From: Diplocarpon mali
Taxonomy: Eukaryota; Ascomycota; Leotiomycetes; Helotiales; Drepanopezizaceae
DNA length: 64,000 nt
Direction of reading: 5' to 3'
Assembly (NCBI GenBank): GCA_024741835.1
Contig: JAENRP010000020.1
Coordinates: forward strand, 62,001-126,000
Below are positions 56,665-64,000 of this stretch, piece by piece. Each line of letters opens with the position of its first letter. The stretch's first letter is position 1. Under the pieces are notes generated by a model. That model had not been told where the DNA came from and searched no databases. It worked only from the letters and a program-made list of their open reading frames with translations. Position numbers and translations under genes: made by a program.

Positions 56665-57145
56665 CCGGCTTGCGCAAAGCTTCCACCTGAGCTCATCGAC
56701 CACATCGCGGCAGCCCTTCCCGCCGCCTCAATCAGCGCACTCTGTTTGACTTGTCAGCAATTCGCCAGTTCTAGATATCTCAAAGAACTGCGTAGCAGCG
56801 AGCGAGACGCGCACCACGCCGTCCCCCAGCTCCTAGAAGGCGATCGATCACCCGGATCACGCAATATGCTGCACATGCAGACGCTTCCACTCCATTGGCG
56901 AAACTCCCCTCTACGCCTATACCTCGCCGGTTCCCACTGCGCTCTGCACACGGGACGGAATATTCTACCGGGGCTTCAATCTCTACGACGTGAAATCCTG
57001 GACGCATCAGCATTTCATTTATGCCGTCGTTCAGATGGCGATGAAGCGACACCGCCTAGGCAGAGATGCGCAAGAGCGCAAGCGAAAGCGCATGGCTCTG
57101 GAAAGTCGGAAGTACGACTCGAGCTTCAACAGCGCACGTCATTAA
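56665..57145 (+). pseudogene. Broken F-box protein gene
   Basis: Frame A from 56665 reads KLPPELIDHIAAALP, then ISALCLTCQQFASSRYL and QLLEGD, an F-box start as in large fungal F-box families. At 56842-56849 the 4-bp word GATC is duplicated (GATCGATC). The following family signature DHPDHAICCTCRRFHSIG is in another frame (from 56846), continuing with FYRGFNLYDVKSWTHQHFIY to a stop at 57143-57145. Removing one GATC would join them. The upstream frame has an in-frame TGA at 56662-56664 and no ATG before the F-box, and further family-like pieces after 57150 lie in other frames. An intron cannot explain all of this, so a decayed gene is likely. Confidence 0.7.
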
Positions 57146-57869
57146 AGCGCGAGCTGGAATGGTTGGTCGGTAGGCATCCTACGTCTTCCTTTGCATCTTC
57201 CAGTGCACGTGTGAGTTGCATGCCAAACTTGACTTCTTGCGCCCATTCCACTATGAAGTTTTCCATGTTGATGAGTGGCAAAGTCCTGTTGTCCAAGCTA
57301 CTTCGTCGCAGGTGGGATGATAATGCCCGTTTGAATGAACGTCAAAACAGCCTCGCAAACCCACGATAGGTATGGTCGAGGCATCAAGTGCGATCTGTTG
57401 CAGCTACAAGGAGCGTCGGTCCGTACCGCGCAAAAGTACCCGTCTCACAACCGTTCCTGAGCTCCTCCGCAAAGCATGCCGTGCTTACTCAAGTGTGTCG
57501 GAACTAGCTACCTTTTTCGCGTCAGGCATAGGTTGAATGCGACGGAGGCTAGACAGAGATGATATCCGACCAGAAGGAGAACCTCGCTTGGCCAGGAGAT
57601 GGCTTGACGTAGGAACTTCAAGCCAGGAGACGCATTTTGTAGGCGTCAGCTATTGCTGTACCTCAGGGAGACGGGGATTCAGATAGCTGGTCTTCAGCTT
57701 GCCACCTAGTCCTTCTCCTCGCCCCATTCTTGGACACGAGTTCCAATACCATCACGTTGTTCTCGTCTCATCTCTTCTCGCCATCGCCATCCTTCATGTC
57801 ATTCACCCTGTCCTCAGTTCAATCGTCGGATCCATGCTCTCAGGGATAGCATAACGGGGCCCCCCGCAT
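57146..57869. other. Degenerate region after the F-box remnant
   Basis: Fragments near 57185-57330 read protein-like (for example ELHAKLDFLRPFHYEVFHVD) and may be the tail of the broken F-box gene in a third frame. No intact gene. Confidence 0.35.
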
Positions 57870-58370
57870 ATGGTGGACTGCTGGACGGCGCTCCATACGA
57901 CGTTGAATACCGTGGATGGGGTGCGTCCGAACGAGGCCAGGATGGTGGTTACGGCGAATGCTTGGGTTGCGCCGCTGAGTGGCGCTGTTGCGGGGGTTGG
58001 AGGCGGGCAGAATAGAAGGGCATCGAGTGTTCCCGTGACATCGGCAAGCAAGGCGGCCACAAGCTCTTCGAGTGGAAAGCTAGCTACGACGAGTACCTGG
58101 GCTACTACGACCTTCTCATCGAGCGTTTCTGCGACGAGCAGTTACGCTGCGAGTACCAAGAGTGATAGTCCACCATGTGGGCAATGTGGCAAGTTTTGAC
58201 TTGGATGATGGGCAGGAGAGGGGCATTGAGAAAATACGTGCTGACGTTAACGAGGCGGCGTTTTCGTGGAGTGGTCCATACACCTGCGTCGCCGGGAGTA
58301 CATGTCGATTTCGCAGCGACTCATATAGCCAATGCGCCCCTAACTACAGGACGCTATGGATGATCGCTGG
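57870..58370 (+). pseudogene. Fragment with Ser/Thr linker and CBM1 cellulose-binding module
   Basis: The frame from 57870 ends with a Ser/Thr/Ala-rich linker (about 58026-58170, SSSSGKLATTSTWATTTFSS) followed by CGQCG at about 58176-58190. A second frame (58255-58338) reads SWSGPYTCVAGSTCRF and SDSYSQCAP, the rest of a fungal CBM1 with correct spacing of its cysteines and the YSQC motif. The break between could be an intron (GCTGAC branch-like site and an AG at 58252-58253), but I could not find a donor that restores the phase exactly. No catalytic domain is recognised before the linker, and the frame runs about 60 codons past the CBM1, where such proteins usually stop. A decayed secreted plant-wall enzyme is the best guess. 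Confidence 0.55.
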
Positions 58371-58825
58371 TGATCTGAGAAGGAAGTCGTGCGGTGAGAT
58401 TTGTTGTGAGCATTCGAAGAATGCAAAAAGTCGAAACCGCAGAATCGCGAAATGCCAACGATACATCACTGCCGTTGGCTCGTTTCTTCCGCGAAAATGG
58501 CCAAGGGAGAAATATTAGACAGCTGTCGGACGAAAGACATGAATTCCCTTCATCCGTGGAATTCTCCGCAAGACCTAAGAACTACATCACCCCCACCCAA
58601 CTGCACGCCTGGACGAGGCTGGTCAACAATGTATTATTGGAGGGACTCCTACTTCGTTACTGCTGTTAGAGACTGAAACTGTCTGCTTATGCCAACTGAT
58701 AAACAATGCAAGTTCCTATCCTACACGTTCACGCCATCCAAAAATTTATACCTGTATGATATGTATAAAAGAAAGAAAGCCTGCTCCTGCGCTTGGAATA
58801 CGACCACCCCAACCGGAATCATAGT
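58371..58825. other. Intergenic region 3' of MSC2
   Basis: No supported gene; contains the 3' flank of the zinc transporter gene. Confidence 0.5.
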
Positions 58826-60556
58826 TTAATAAGAAGAGGACGAAGGAGAGCGCGAGCTGAGCCCCCCACACCAACAGCTCGTATCCTCAATCTTCTCGAC
58901 CTGTACCACGACGTCGATACCGTGCTTGAGAAGAAAGTCTCTTGTTCGTTCGCGCACATCGTCTAGGTCTGAACCTCGTGTAGCAATGATGTGCATCACG
59001 CCCAGGACCTGCTCGCCCTCGCTATCTGCGCTCTTGTCACCCATCCAGAATCGGGGGACGATATAAGTCGCCACGCCCCTCAGGTCGCTCACGCCTGCGA
59101 GTGTATTCCGAAGGCTATACTCGATTTCGTTGGGGACCGTGAGGAGTAGCTTTTTAGCACTGCTCTTGATCAGAGGGATGGCAGACAAGAAAATCAGAAT
59201 GGCGATGATGCAAGACGCCAGGGGGTCAAATCCGTTCCAGCCAAAGAAGTAAATGAGTGCTGTGGAGACCATGACGGCCGCACTGCCCATGGTATCCGCA
59301 AGGACGTGGAGGAAAATGCCGTGCATATTCTCGTTGTCATGCGCGTGCGAGTGTCCGGCATGCGCATGTGCTTTGGCTGGAGGCGAACCTGACATAAGAG
59401 GAGTATGGCTGTGGCAGTCATGATCATGATCATGCGTGTGGTCATGGTCATGATAGCCGTGTTTCGGGTCAGAGGGGTCTTTCTCGTGGAAGTGCGAATG
59501 ATCATGGCTATGTCCTCCGTGGTCGTGCCCGTGATCATGGCCATGGTGCCCATGGTGCCCGAAGCATGCCATGCCAACCAGGTTGACGGCCAAGCCCATG
59601 GCACTAACGATGAACAACTCCGCTAGTCGTTTCGTCTCTCGGCCTTCCGCGAGTCTCTCTGTCGCCTCAATCAGAATCTCAATGCTGATAAGCCTGATGA
59701 ACGTTAGCTTCTGGATATAAAACGAGTCGGGGATCTCGTACATCAAGAACACGCCGTTTCCAAATCCAGACAAGCTCTCAATCTTTCCAAAGCCATATGG
59801 AAATCGCTCGCTCGGCGGCCACCTGCTGGCAACTGCAGCAAATAATCCGACACCGAGAGCCAGACAGTCAAAGAACATATGTATACTGTCGCTGAGGAGC
59901 CCGAGAGAGTTGGTCACAAAGCCATAAAATGCCTGAACCATCATAAATGTGAAGTTCAAGAGGATGAAGTAAAATATCCTTCGAGAGTCTTTGTCTGCCA
60001 GGATAGTATGCAGCAGAGGCCATCTTAACACGAGAGGCAAGAGCAAGCTCGTGAACTTCGACCTCGGCTGTTCGACCGGGTGGGCCGTGGGGTGGAAATG
60101 GCCGTGATGGTCGTGTCCATGCTGGTGCGGTACGACGTTGATCGAGTTCAGGGCGGATTCGAATGCTCCGCTATGTGAGAGCGCCGGCGAAGGCTCGTCG
60201 AGCCTATGGATGTGGTCGTGCTTCTCGAACTCCGCGATGGGAGAGATGTTGTTGCTGTTCGGAGGAGTCGGCAAGTAGTAGGACGATGTCTGCTCTCGCA
60301 TGAAGTTCCGACTCGGAGACGGCGACGGGCTACGGCTGTGCCCATGATGGCCGTGGTCGTGAGCGCGGTCCAAATAAGACTCGGAGTGTGTATGCGAATG
60401 GGAATGGAGGCTGTCGTCGGAGCGGTCTGATGATCTCGACGCTTTCGTACTCGGCGCATACTTCCGGCTGGGCGAGTGGGAGTGTGAATGGACGCGTCCA
60501 TGGGCCGCATGCCCATGAGACATTGCAGACACAGGCAGAGCGTAGGATGAAGCCAT
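58826..60556 (-). CDS. MSC2: Cation diffusion facilitator, Msc2-type zinc transporter
   Basis: Moves zinc into the ER or secretory pathway. Exons 60556-59742 and 59693-58826 flank a 48-nt intron (GTACGAG..CATCAG) and give 560 residues. The intron is in frame without a stop, so the unspliced 576-residue reading also looks open, but splicing restores the conserved GFGNGVFLMLISIEILIEA. The N-terminal 170 residues are cytosolic and rich in His and Ser (SHGHAAHGRVHSHSHS). Six membrane helices follow, with the metal site motifs SDSIHMFFDC (helix 2) and HVLADTMGSA (helix 5), and a long His-rich loop (GHHGHHGHDHGHDHGG) between helices 4 and 5. A CDF C-terminal domain ends with CWCGG. Very confident for family, good for Msc2. 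Confidence 0.92.
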   Translation of the reverse strand: MASSYALPVSAMSHGHAAHGRVHSHSHSPSRKYAPSTKASRSSDRSDDSLHSHSHTHSESYLDRAHDHGHHGHSRSPSPSPSRNFMREQTSSYYLPTPPNSNNISPIAEFEKHDHIHRLDEPSPALSHSGAFESALNSINVVPHQHGHDHHGHFHPTAHPVEQPRSKFTSLLLPLVLRWPLLHTILADKDSRRIFYFILLNFTFMMVQAFYGFVTNSLGLLSDSIHMFFDCLALGVGLFAAVASRWPPSERFPYGFGKIESLSGFGNGVFLMYEIPDSFYIQKLTFIRLISIEILIEATERLAEGRETKRLAELFIVSAMGLAVNLVGMACFGHHGHHGHDHGHDHGGHSHDHSHFHEKDPSDPKHGYHDHDHTHDHDHDCHSHTPLMSGSPPAKAHAHAGHSHAHDNENMHGIFLHVLADTMGSAAVMVSTALIYFFGWNGFDPLASCIIAILIFLSAIPLIKSSAKKLLLTVPNEIEYSLRNTLAGVSDLRGVATYIVPRFWMGDKSADSEGEQVLGVMHIIATRGSDLDDVRERTRDFLLKHGIDVVVQVEKIEDTSCWCGGLSSRSPSSSSY

Positions 60557-62325
60557 GGTGAGCTCTCTGCTCTGATGATCAGCTGAAGGCCGAACGGAAC
60601 TGCGAAGCCCGTGCAGTAATCTCCTCCGCTCCCCGCATGTGCTGTCGCGACACGGCCTCTCTCGCAGTCAAAGTCTTTGTTCGTCGGGTTTAATGAGAGT
60701 TGTGGGAGGGAGGCGGGGTAGGCAGGTGAAGCAGGCAGTAACTGCGGTGTATGGGGGGCGAACGTGGATATGGGTGGGCAATTGATTGCCGGTGGAACAG
60801 CGTCGTGTGGTTGATCGCGAGACGGGGTTGGCGGTATGGGTTAGGTTGGGAGTGAGGGGATTCGCAAGTTGGCCTTGAAGTGGCGAGAAGACAAGAGAGG
60901 TGGAGGTTTTTTCTTGAGAGGGATCCTCGTCTGGTGTTGATTGTTTTTCCCCTGTCTTGACCTGCCTGCCCCACTATGGAGACCGAAGAGGCAGGTGATA
61001 GGCAGCCGTGTATTCTCGCGGCAGGGCAGGAGGGCAGGGGTTCGGTCTCGGCGTTCAGTTCGCTCTCGATTTGCGGGCGGTAGGCAATTTTCGTTTTCCG
61101 TAAGTCATTTTCCGTTTCCTGTGGTTCGCTTTTCGCTTTGGAGATCCTGCGGGTTTTCAGATTGCAGATTGCAGATTCCAGATTCCAGGTTCCAGATTCC
61201 AGATTCCAGTGTCGAGTTTCCAGTTTCCGATGGCGTCGATCGGAGTCCTGGTCACCTACGCATGCAGGTGCGAGCTTTGCATTCGAATCTGAGCCGGAGG
61301 GCGACGGGAGAGAAAGGCGACAACACCGAACATTTACTATATAACATCTCTGCCGTAGAGCTGCGAGTAGAGCGAGTCGAATCCCGCCTTGAGGCTTGAG
61401 GATTCCGTACGCCGGGGTGCTGCGCTTGAATCCTCATTCGCCCCGAGCACAAACCATCCCCCTCGTTACTTGGAGGTAATAAGGATATTCCCGCTCGTAG
61501 GATTGTCCTTGGGATCCTGGGCAACGGGCAGGACCAGGTTTTGTGAGACCTCGTACCGCAGCACAGCAGCACCGGACGGTGTCCATACCAAGGACGGTGG
61601 GGGGGGGGGGGCAAGAAATCCCCGGAACCAAAACACCAAATCGTCTTTCCCACCTCCTTTCCCTTGGGTGGCTGGTTACATCCAGCATATCCTGCCCCGG
61701 CAACACGCCTCACCAGAAATGATACTGTCCTTCGTCCGCAGCACGACGCTTGTGTTGTAGCCGCCTATACAAGCTCTGATGGTAACAAGCATTTCTCCTT
61801 GTGTTGTCGCCGAGTCCGCCAGCACGAGTACTCTAACCCAGCTCCTCTCTCGGTGGACCTCGCCAGCGCTTGATTCGGGAATCCTCGAGCTTGGAGATCA
61901 GCTCGCAGGCTCCTGCAACTCCACGCGCGCTTTCGCCGGGTCTTGTCTCGGGGACGCGAGAGGCTTCGATATACTATACCCTGTAGACGAGGAGGAAGAG
62001 CTCACACGCAGAACGACAGGAGGAATCCTCTTTTCCTACGGTAGTGTGGTATAAGATGCCAAGAAATCCCGCCAACCTCCCGCGCGTGGGATTTCCCGCA
62101 TCCTCACGGCGGGATTCCACCGAGAACCGAACACTACTGTATACTTTCTCCTGCATTCCAACCCCCAGATACCCAATTCCCCCATCCCCCCCCAACCCCC
62201 CCCATCTCCCCCGCTCTCCTGTTTCCCCGGTACATTCGCAATGGCGTCATATGGAGAATGAATCTTCCTTTGGGTTTCACTCCCGTTCCTCTCGGAAATA
62301 CTTGCTGCAGAAGCTGCCCCTCACC
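60557..62325. other. Divergent intergenic region MSC2 / ALG1
   Basis: 1.8 kb with probable promoters for both genes. It contains a 7-bp minisatellite (61158-61209) and a G run at 61599-61610. The ALG1 frame stays open upstream to 62044, but that segment is low complexity. No other gene is supported. Confidence 0.5.
61158..61209. repeat. 7-bp minisatellite CAGATT(G/C), 7.4 copies
   Basis: Seven consecutive units (two CAGATTG, four CAGATTC, one CAGGTTC) plus a partial CAG. Confidence 0.95.
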
Positions 62326-63762
62326 ATGCTGGAAGCACTCTTGACGCTAGCGGTCCTGGCTTCGACAGCCTTCACGACCATCCTTCTGCTGCTACCCACG
62401 CGATACACCAAACACTCGCCGCCCAAGGCGACCTCTTCGGGCTCTGTGAGCGAGCCCAAGATCTCCGTCCAAGTGCTGGTTCTCGGAGACATTGGGCGCA
62501 GTCCGCGGATGCAATATCATGCCATGAGCATAGCGAAAAACGGCGGCCGAGTGGATGTAGTCGGGTATCAAGGTACTCTTCAGACTCCTGCTTCTCGTCT
62601 CTCGCTGACCATGACACTAGAATCTATGCTACCCCCGGGGTTGATCGACAACCCTCTCATTACCATTATACCACTACCTCCGCCCCCACCTCTCCTGCGA
62701 GCGAACACGCTGCCGTTTGTTGTCGCGGGCCCTGTCAAAGTTCTGTGGCAGATATGGAGTCTGTTCCATACCCTCGGATACCGAACCAGAGCCTCGCGCT
62801 GGCTGCTTGTCCAAAATCCCCCATCAATTCCCACCCTCTTTATCGCGATGATAATCTGCTTTCTCCGGAACACCCACTTGATAATTGACTGGCATAATTA
62901 CGGCTGGACGATCCTCGCTGGGACTAGGGGTGAGAAGCACCCGTTTGTTGCCATTTCAAAGTACTACGAAGCTCTCCTGGGGAGCTGGGCACCTACAGCC
63001 TCTTTCACTGTGACCGATGCCATGCAAAAGCAGTTACAAAATGCGCCCTATAATATTCGATCTCCCATATTCACACTGCACGATCGACCTGCATCAATCT
63101 TCCAGCCCATTTCGCAGCCCGACGCACGACGAGCTTTCTTGCAGCGAATACCAGAAACGAGTCCACACACAGACGGGATCATTGCAGCAAAGACCAAGCT
63201 GCTAGTGAGCAGCACCTCCTGGACGCCAGACGAAGATTTCAATCTCCTTCTAGAAGCCCTGTGCTCATATTCCGCTTCCCCCAAGGCTTTACCGCCTGTC
63301 TTGGCAATTATCACCGGGAAAGGTCCCCAAAAACAAATGTACCTTGAACGCATCGAGGCTTTGACCACAGAATCAAAACTTCAAAACGTCACAATTAAGA
63401 CGGCCTGGCTGAGCGTCGAAGACTACGCGAGGCTGTTGGCCTGCGCGGATCTCGGCGTCTGTCTACACATGAGCAGCAGCGGAGTGGACCTCCCTATGAA
63501 GGTGGTCGACATGTTCGGAGCTGGCCTGCCGGTCGTTGGATACGGAGGCTACGAAAGCTGGGGAGAACTTGTAAAGGAGGGCTTCAATGGACGGTCCTTC
63601 GTAAAGAGCGCTGAACTGGCAGAAACTCTCGAAGAGCTTTTCAGTGAGAGAGGTGGCAGCCAGCTCGCGCAATTGAGGCTGGGAGCCATGAAGGAGGGGA
63701 AGAGGAGATGGGATGATGAGTGGGATGGTGTCGCAGGGAGGTTGCTAGGTCTGTGTGAATGA
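62326..63762 (+). CDS. ALG1: Chitobiosyldiphosphodolichol beta-mannosyltransferase Alg1
   Basis: Adds the first mannose to GlcNAc2-PP-dolichol on the cytosolic face of the ER in N-glycan precursor assembly. Exons 62326-62572 and 62621-63762 give 462 residues (yeast 449). The 48-nt intron is stop-free and in frame; removing it restores VDVVGYQESMLPPGLIDNPL. The start at 62326 (CACCATGC context) gives an N-terminal membrane anchor (LLTLAVLASTAFTTILLLL); an upstream in-frame ATG at 62044 would add 94 low-complexity residues. Motifs: VLVLGDIGRSPRMQYHAMSI, QNPPSIPTLF, IIDWHNYGWTI, SSTSWTPDEDFNLLLEAL, and the nucleotide-sugar region HMSSSGVDLPMKVVDMFG. Head-to-head with MSC2. Very confident. Confidence 0.95.
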   Translation: MLEALLTLAVLASTAFTTILLLLPTRYTKHSPPKATSSGSVSEPKISVQVLVLGDIGRSPRMQYHAMSIAKNGGRVDVVGYQGTLQTPASRLSLTMTLESMLPPGLIDNPLITIIPLPPPPPLLRANTLPFVVAGPVKVLWQIWSLFHTLGYRTRASRWLLVQNPPSIPTLFIAMIICFLRNTHLIIDWHNYGWTILAGTRGEKHPFVAISKYYEALLGSWAPTASFTVTDAMQKQLQNAPYNIRSPIFTLHDRPASIFQPISQPDARRAFLQRIPETSPHTDGIIAAKTKLLVSSTSWTPDEDFNLLLEALCSYSASPKALPPVLAIITGKGPQKQMYLERIEALTTESKLQNVTIKTAWLSVEDYARLLACADLGVCLHMSSSGVDLPMKVVDMFGAGLPVVGYGGYESWGELVKEGFNGRSFVKSAELAETLEELFSERGGSQLAQLRLGAMKEGKRRWDDEWDGVAGRLLGLCE

Positions 63763-64000
63763 AAACTAGATATCCGCTGGACAAGATTTGTCCGCCATGT
63801 GCCGACGACAAGGGTTTTGCTAGAGATCATATCAATCCTGCCTGAGGCCAAGTAGCCTGAGATGGAGCCCATAATTGTTACCCACCCTAAGTATGCTCCG
63901 GAAAGGTCCGGTGCTGCAGGTCTAATGCTGTCATCTTGGGTGGGCCCGGCAGTTGGCCTCCAGGGATTTAGCGAGCGGCCCCTGAAAATCTGTTGACTCT
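63763..64000. other. ALG1 3' flank to window edge
   Basis: No feature recognised. Confidence 0.6.

Noticed and set aside
58021..58168. Frame reading KLFEWKASYDEYLGYYDLLI before a stop
   Set aside because: Looks protein-like, but the overlapping Ser/Thr linker leading into a CBM1 in another frame is a better explanation.

Overview
The window looks like nuclear DNA of a filamentous ascomycete (Pezizomycotina). Genes carry short introns of about 44 to 156 nt with GT/AG ends and CTAAC- or CTGAC-like branch sites. Proteins match well-known ascomycete families, intergenic regions are roughly 0.3 to 2 kb, and AT-rich gene-free islands resemble DNA altered by repeat-induced point mutation (RIP). I cannot place it below subphylum with confidence.

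Layout. Left part: the 3' portion of Csf1 (bridge-like lipid transfer protein) runs in from the left edge, followed by translation elongation factor 2 (4 exons). A mitochondrial YqeY/Aim41-like gene lies on the minus strand, then a small disordered hypothetical protein and the 60S-assembly GTPase Nog1 (minus, 4 exons). After a short AT-rich relic come a GNAT acetyltransferase (minus), Ddi1 (plus), the rRNA methyltransferase Rrp8 (minus), a Rad5/HLTF-type SNF2-RING helicase (minus), type II PI 4-kinase Lsb6 (minus) and a proline-rich hypothetical protein (minus). A 32-base assembly gap sits at 34991-35022.

Middle and right: an AT-rich gene-free island covers about 36.8-41.2 kb. It is followed by an RBM26/27-type CCCH+RRM protein (plus), Met13-type methylenetetrahydrofolate reductase (minus), a 2.1-kb spacer with a 3 x 49-bp tandem repeat, and a 7-exon O-methyltransferase (minus) with one apparent GC-AG intron. 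A second AT-rich island covers about 51.2-55.5 kb. Next are an intron-containing tRNA-Lys(CTT), a broken F-box gene, a fragment with a Ser/Thr linker and a CBM1 cellulose-binding module, an Msc2-type zinc transporter (minus) and the ALG1 mannosyltransferase (plus).

The intact genes are mostly housekeeping: translation and ribosome biogenesis (eEF2, Nog1, Rrp8), ER and secretory functions (Msc2, Alg1, Lsb6, Csf1), one-carbon metabolism (Met13), DNA repair (SNF2-RING) and RNA turnover (RBM26/27-like). They do not form one pathway. Accessory content (O-methyltransferase, F-box and CBM1 remnants) lies next to the second AT-rich island. I found no convincing new multi-gene system. The most notable signals are gene-structure oddities (a start codon split by an intron, a GC-AG intron, three stop-free 48-nt introns), two decayed genes and several unexplained repeats. 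Exon boundaries were inferred by eye from splice motifs, reading frame and remembered family sequence; no alignment was run.
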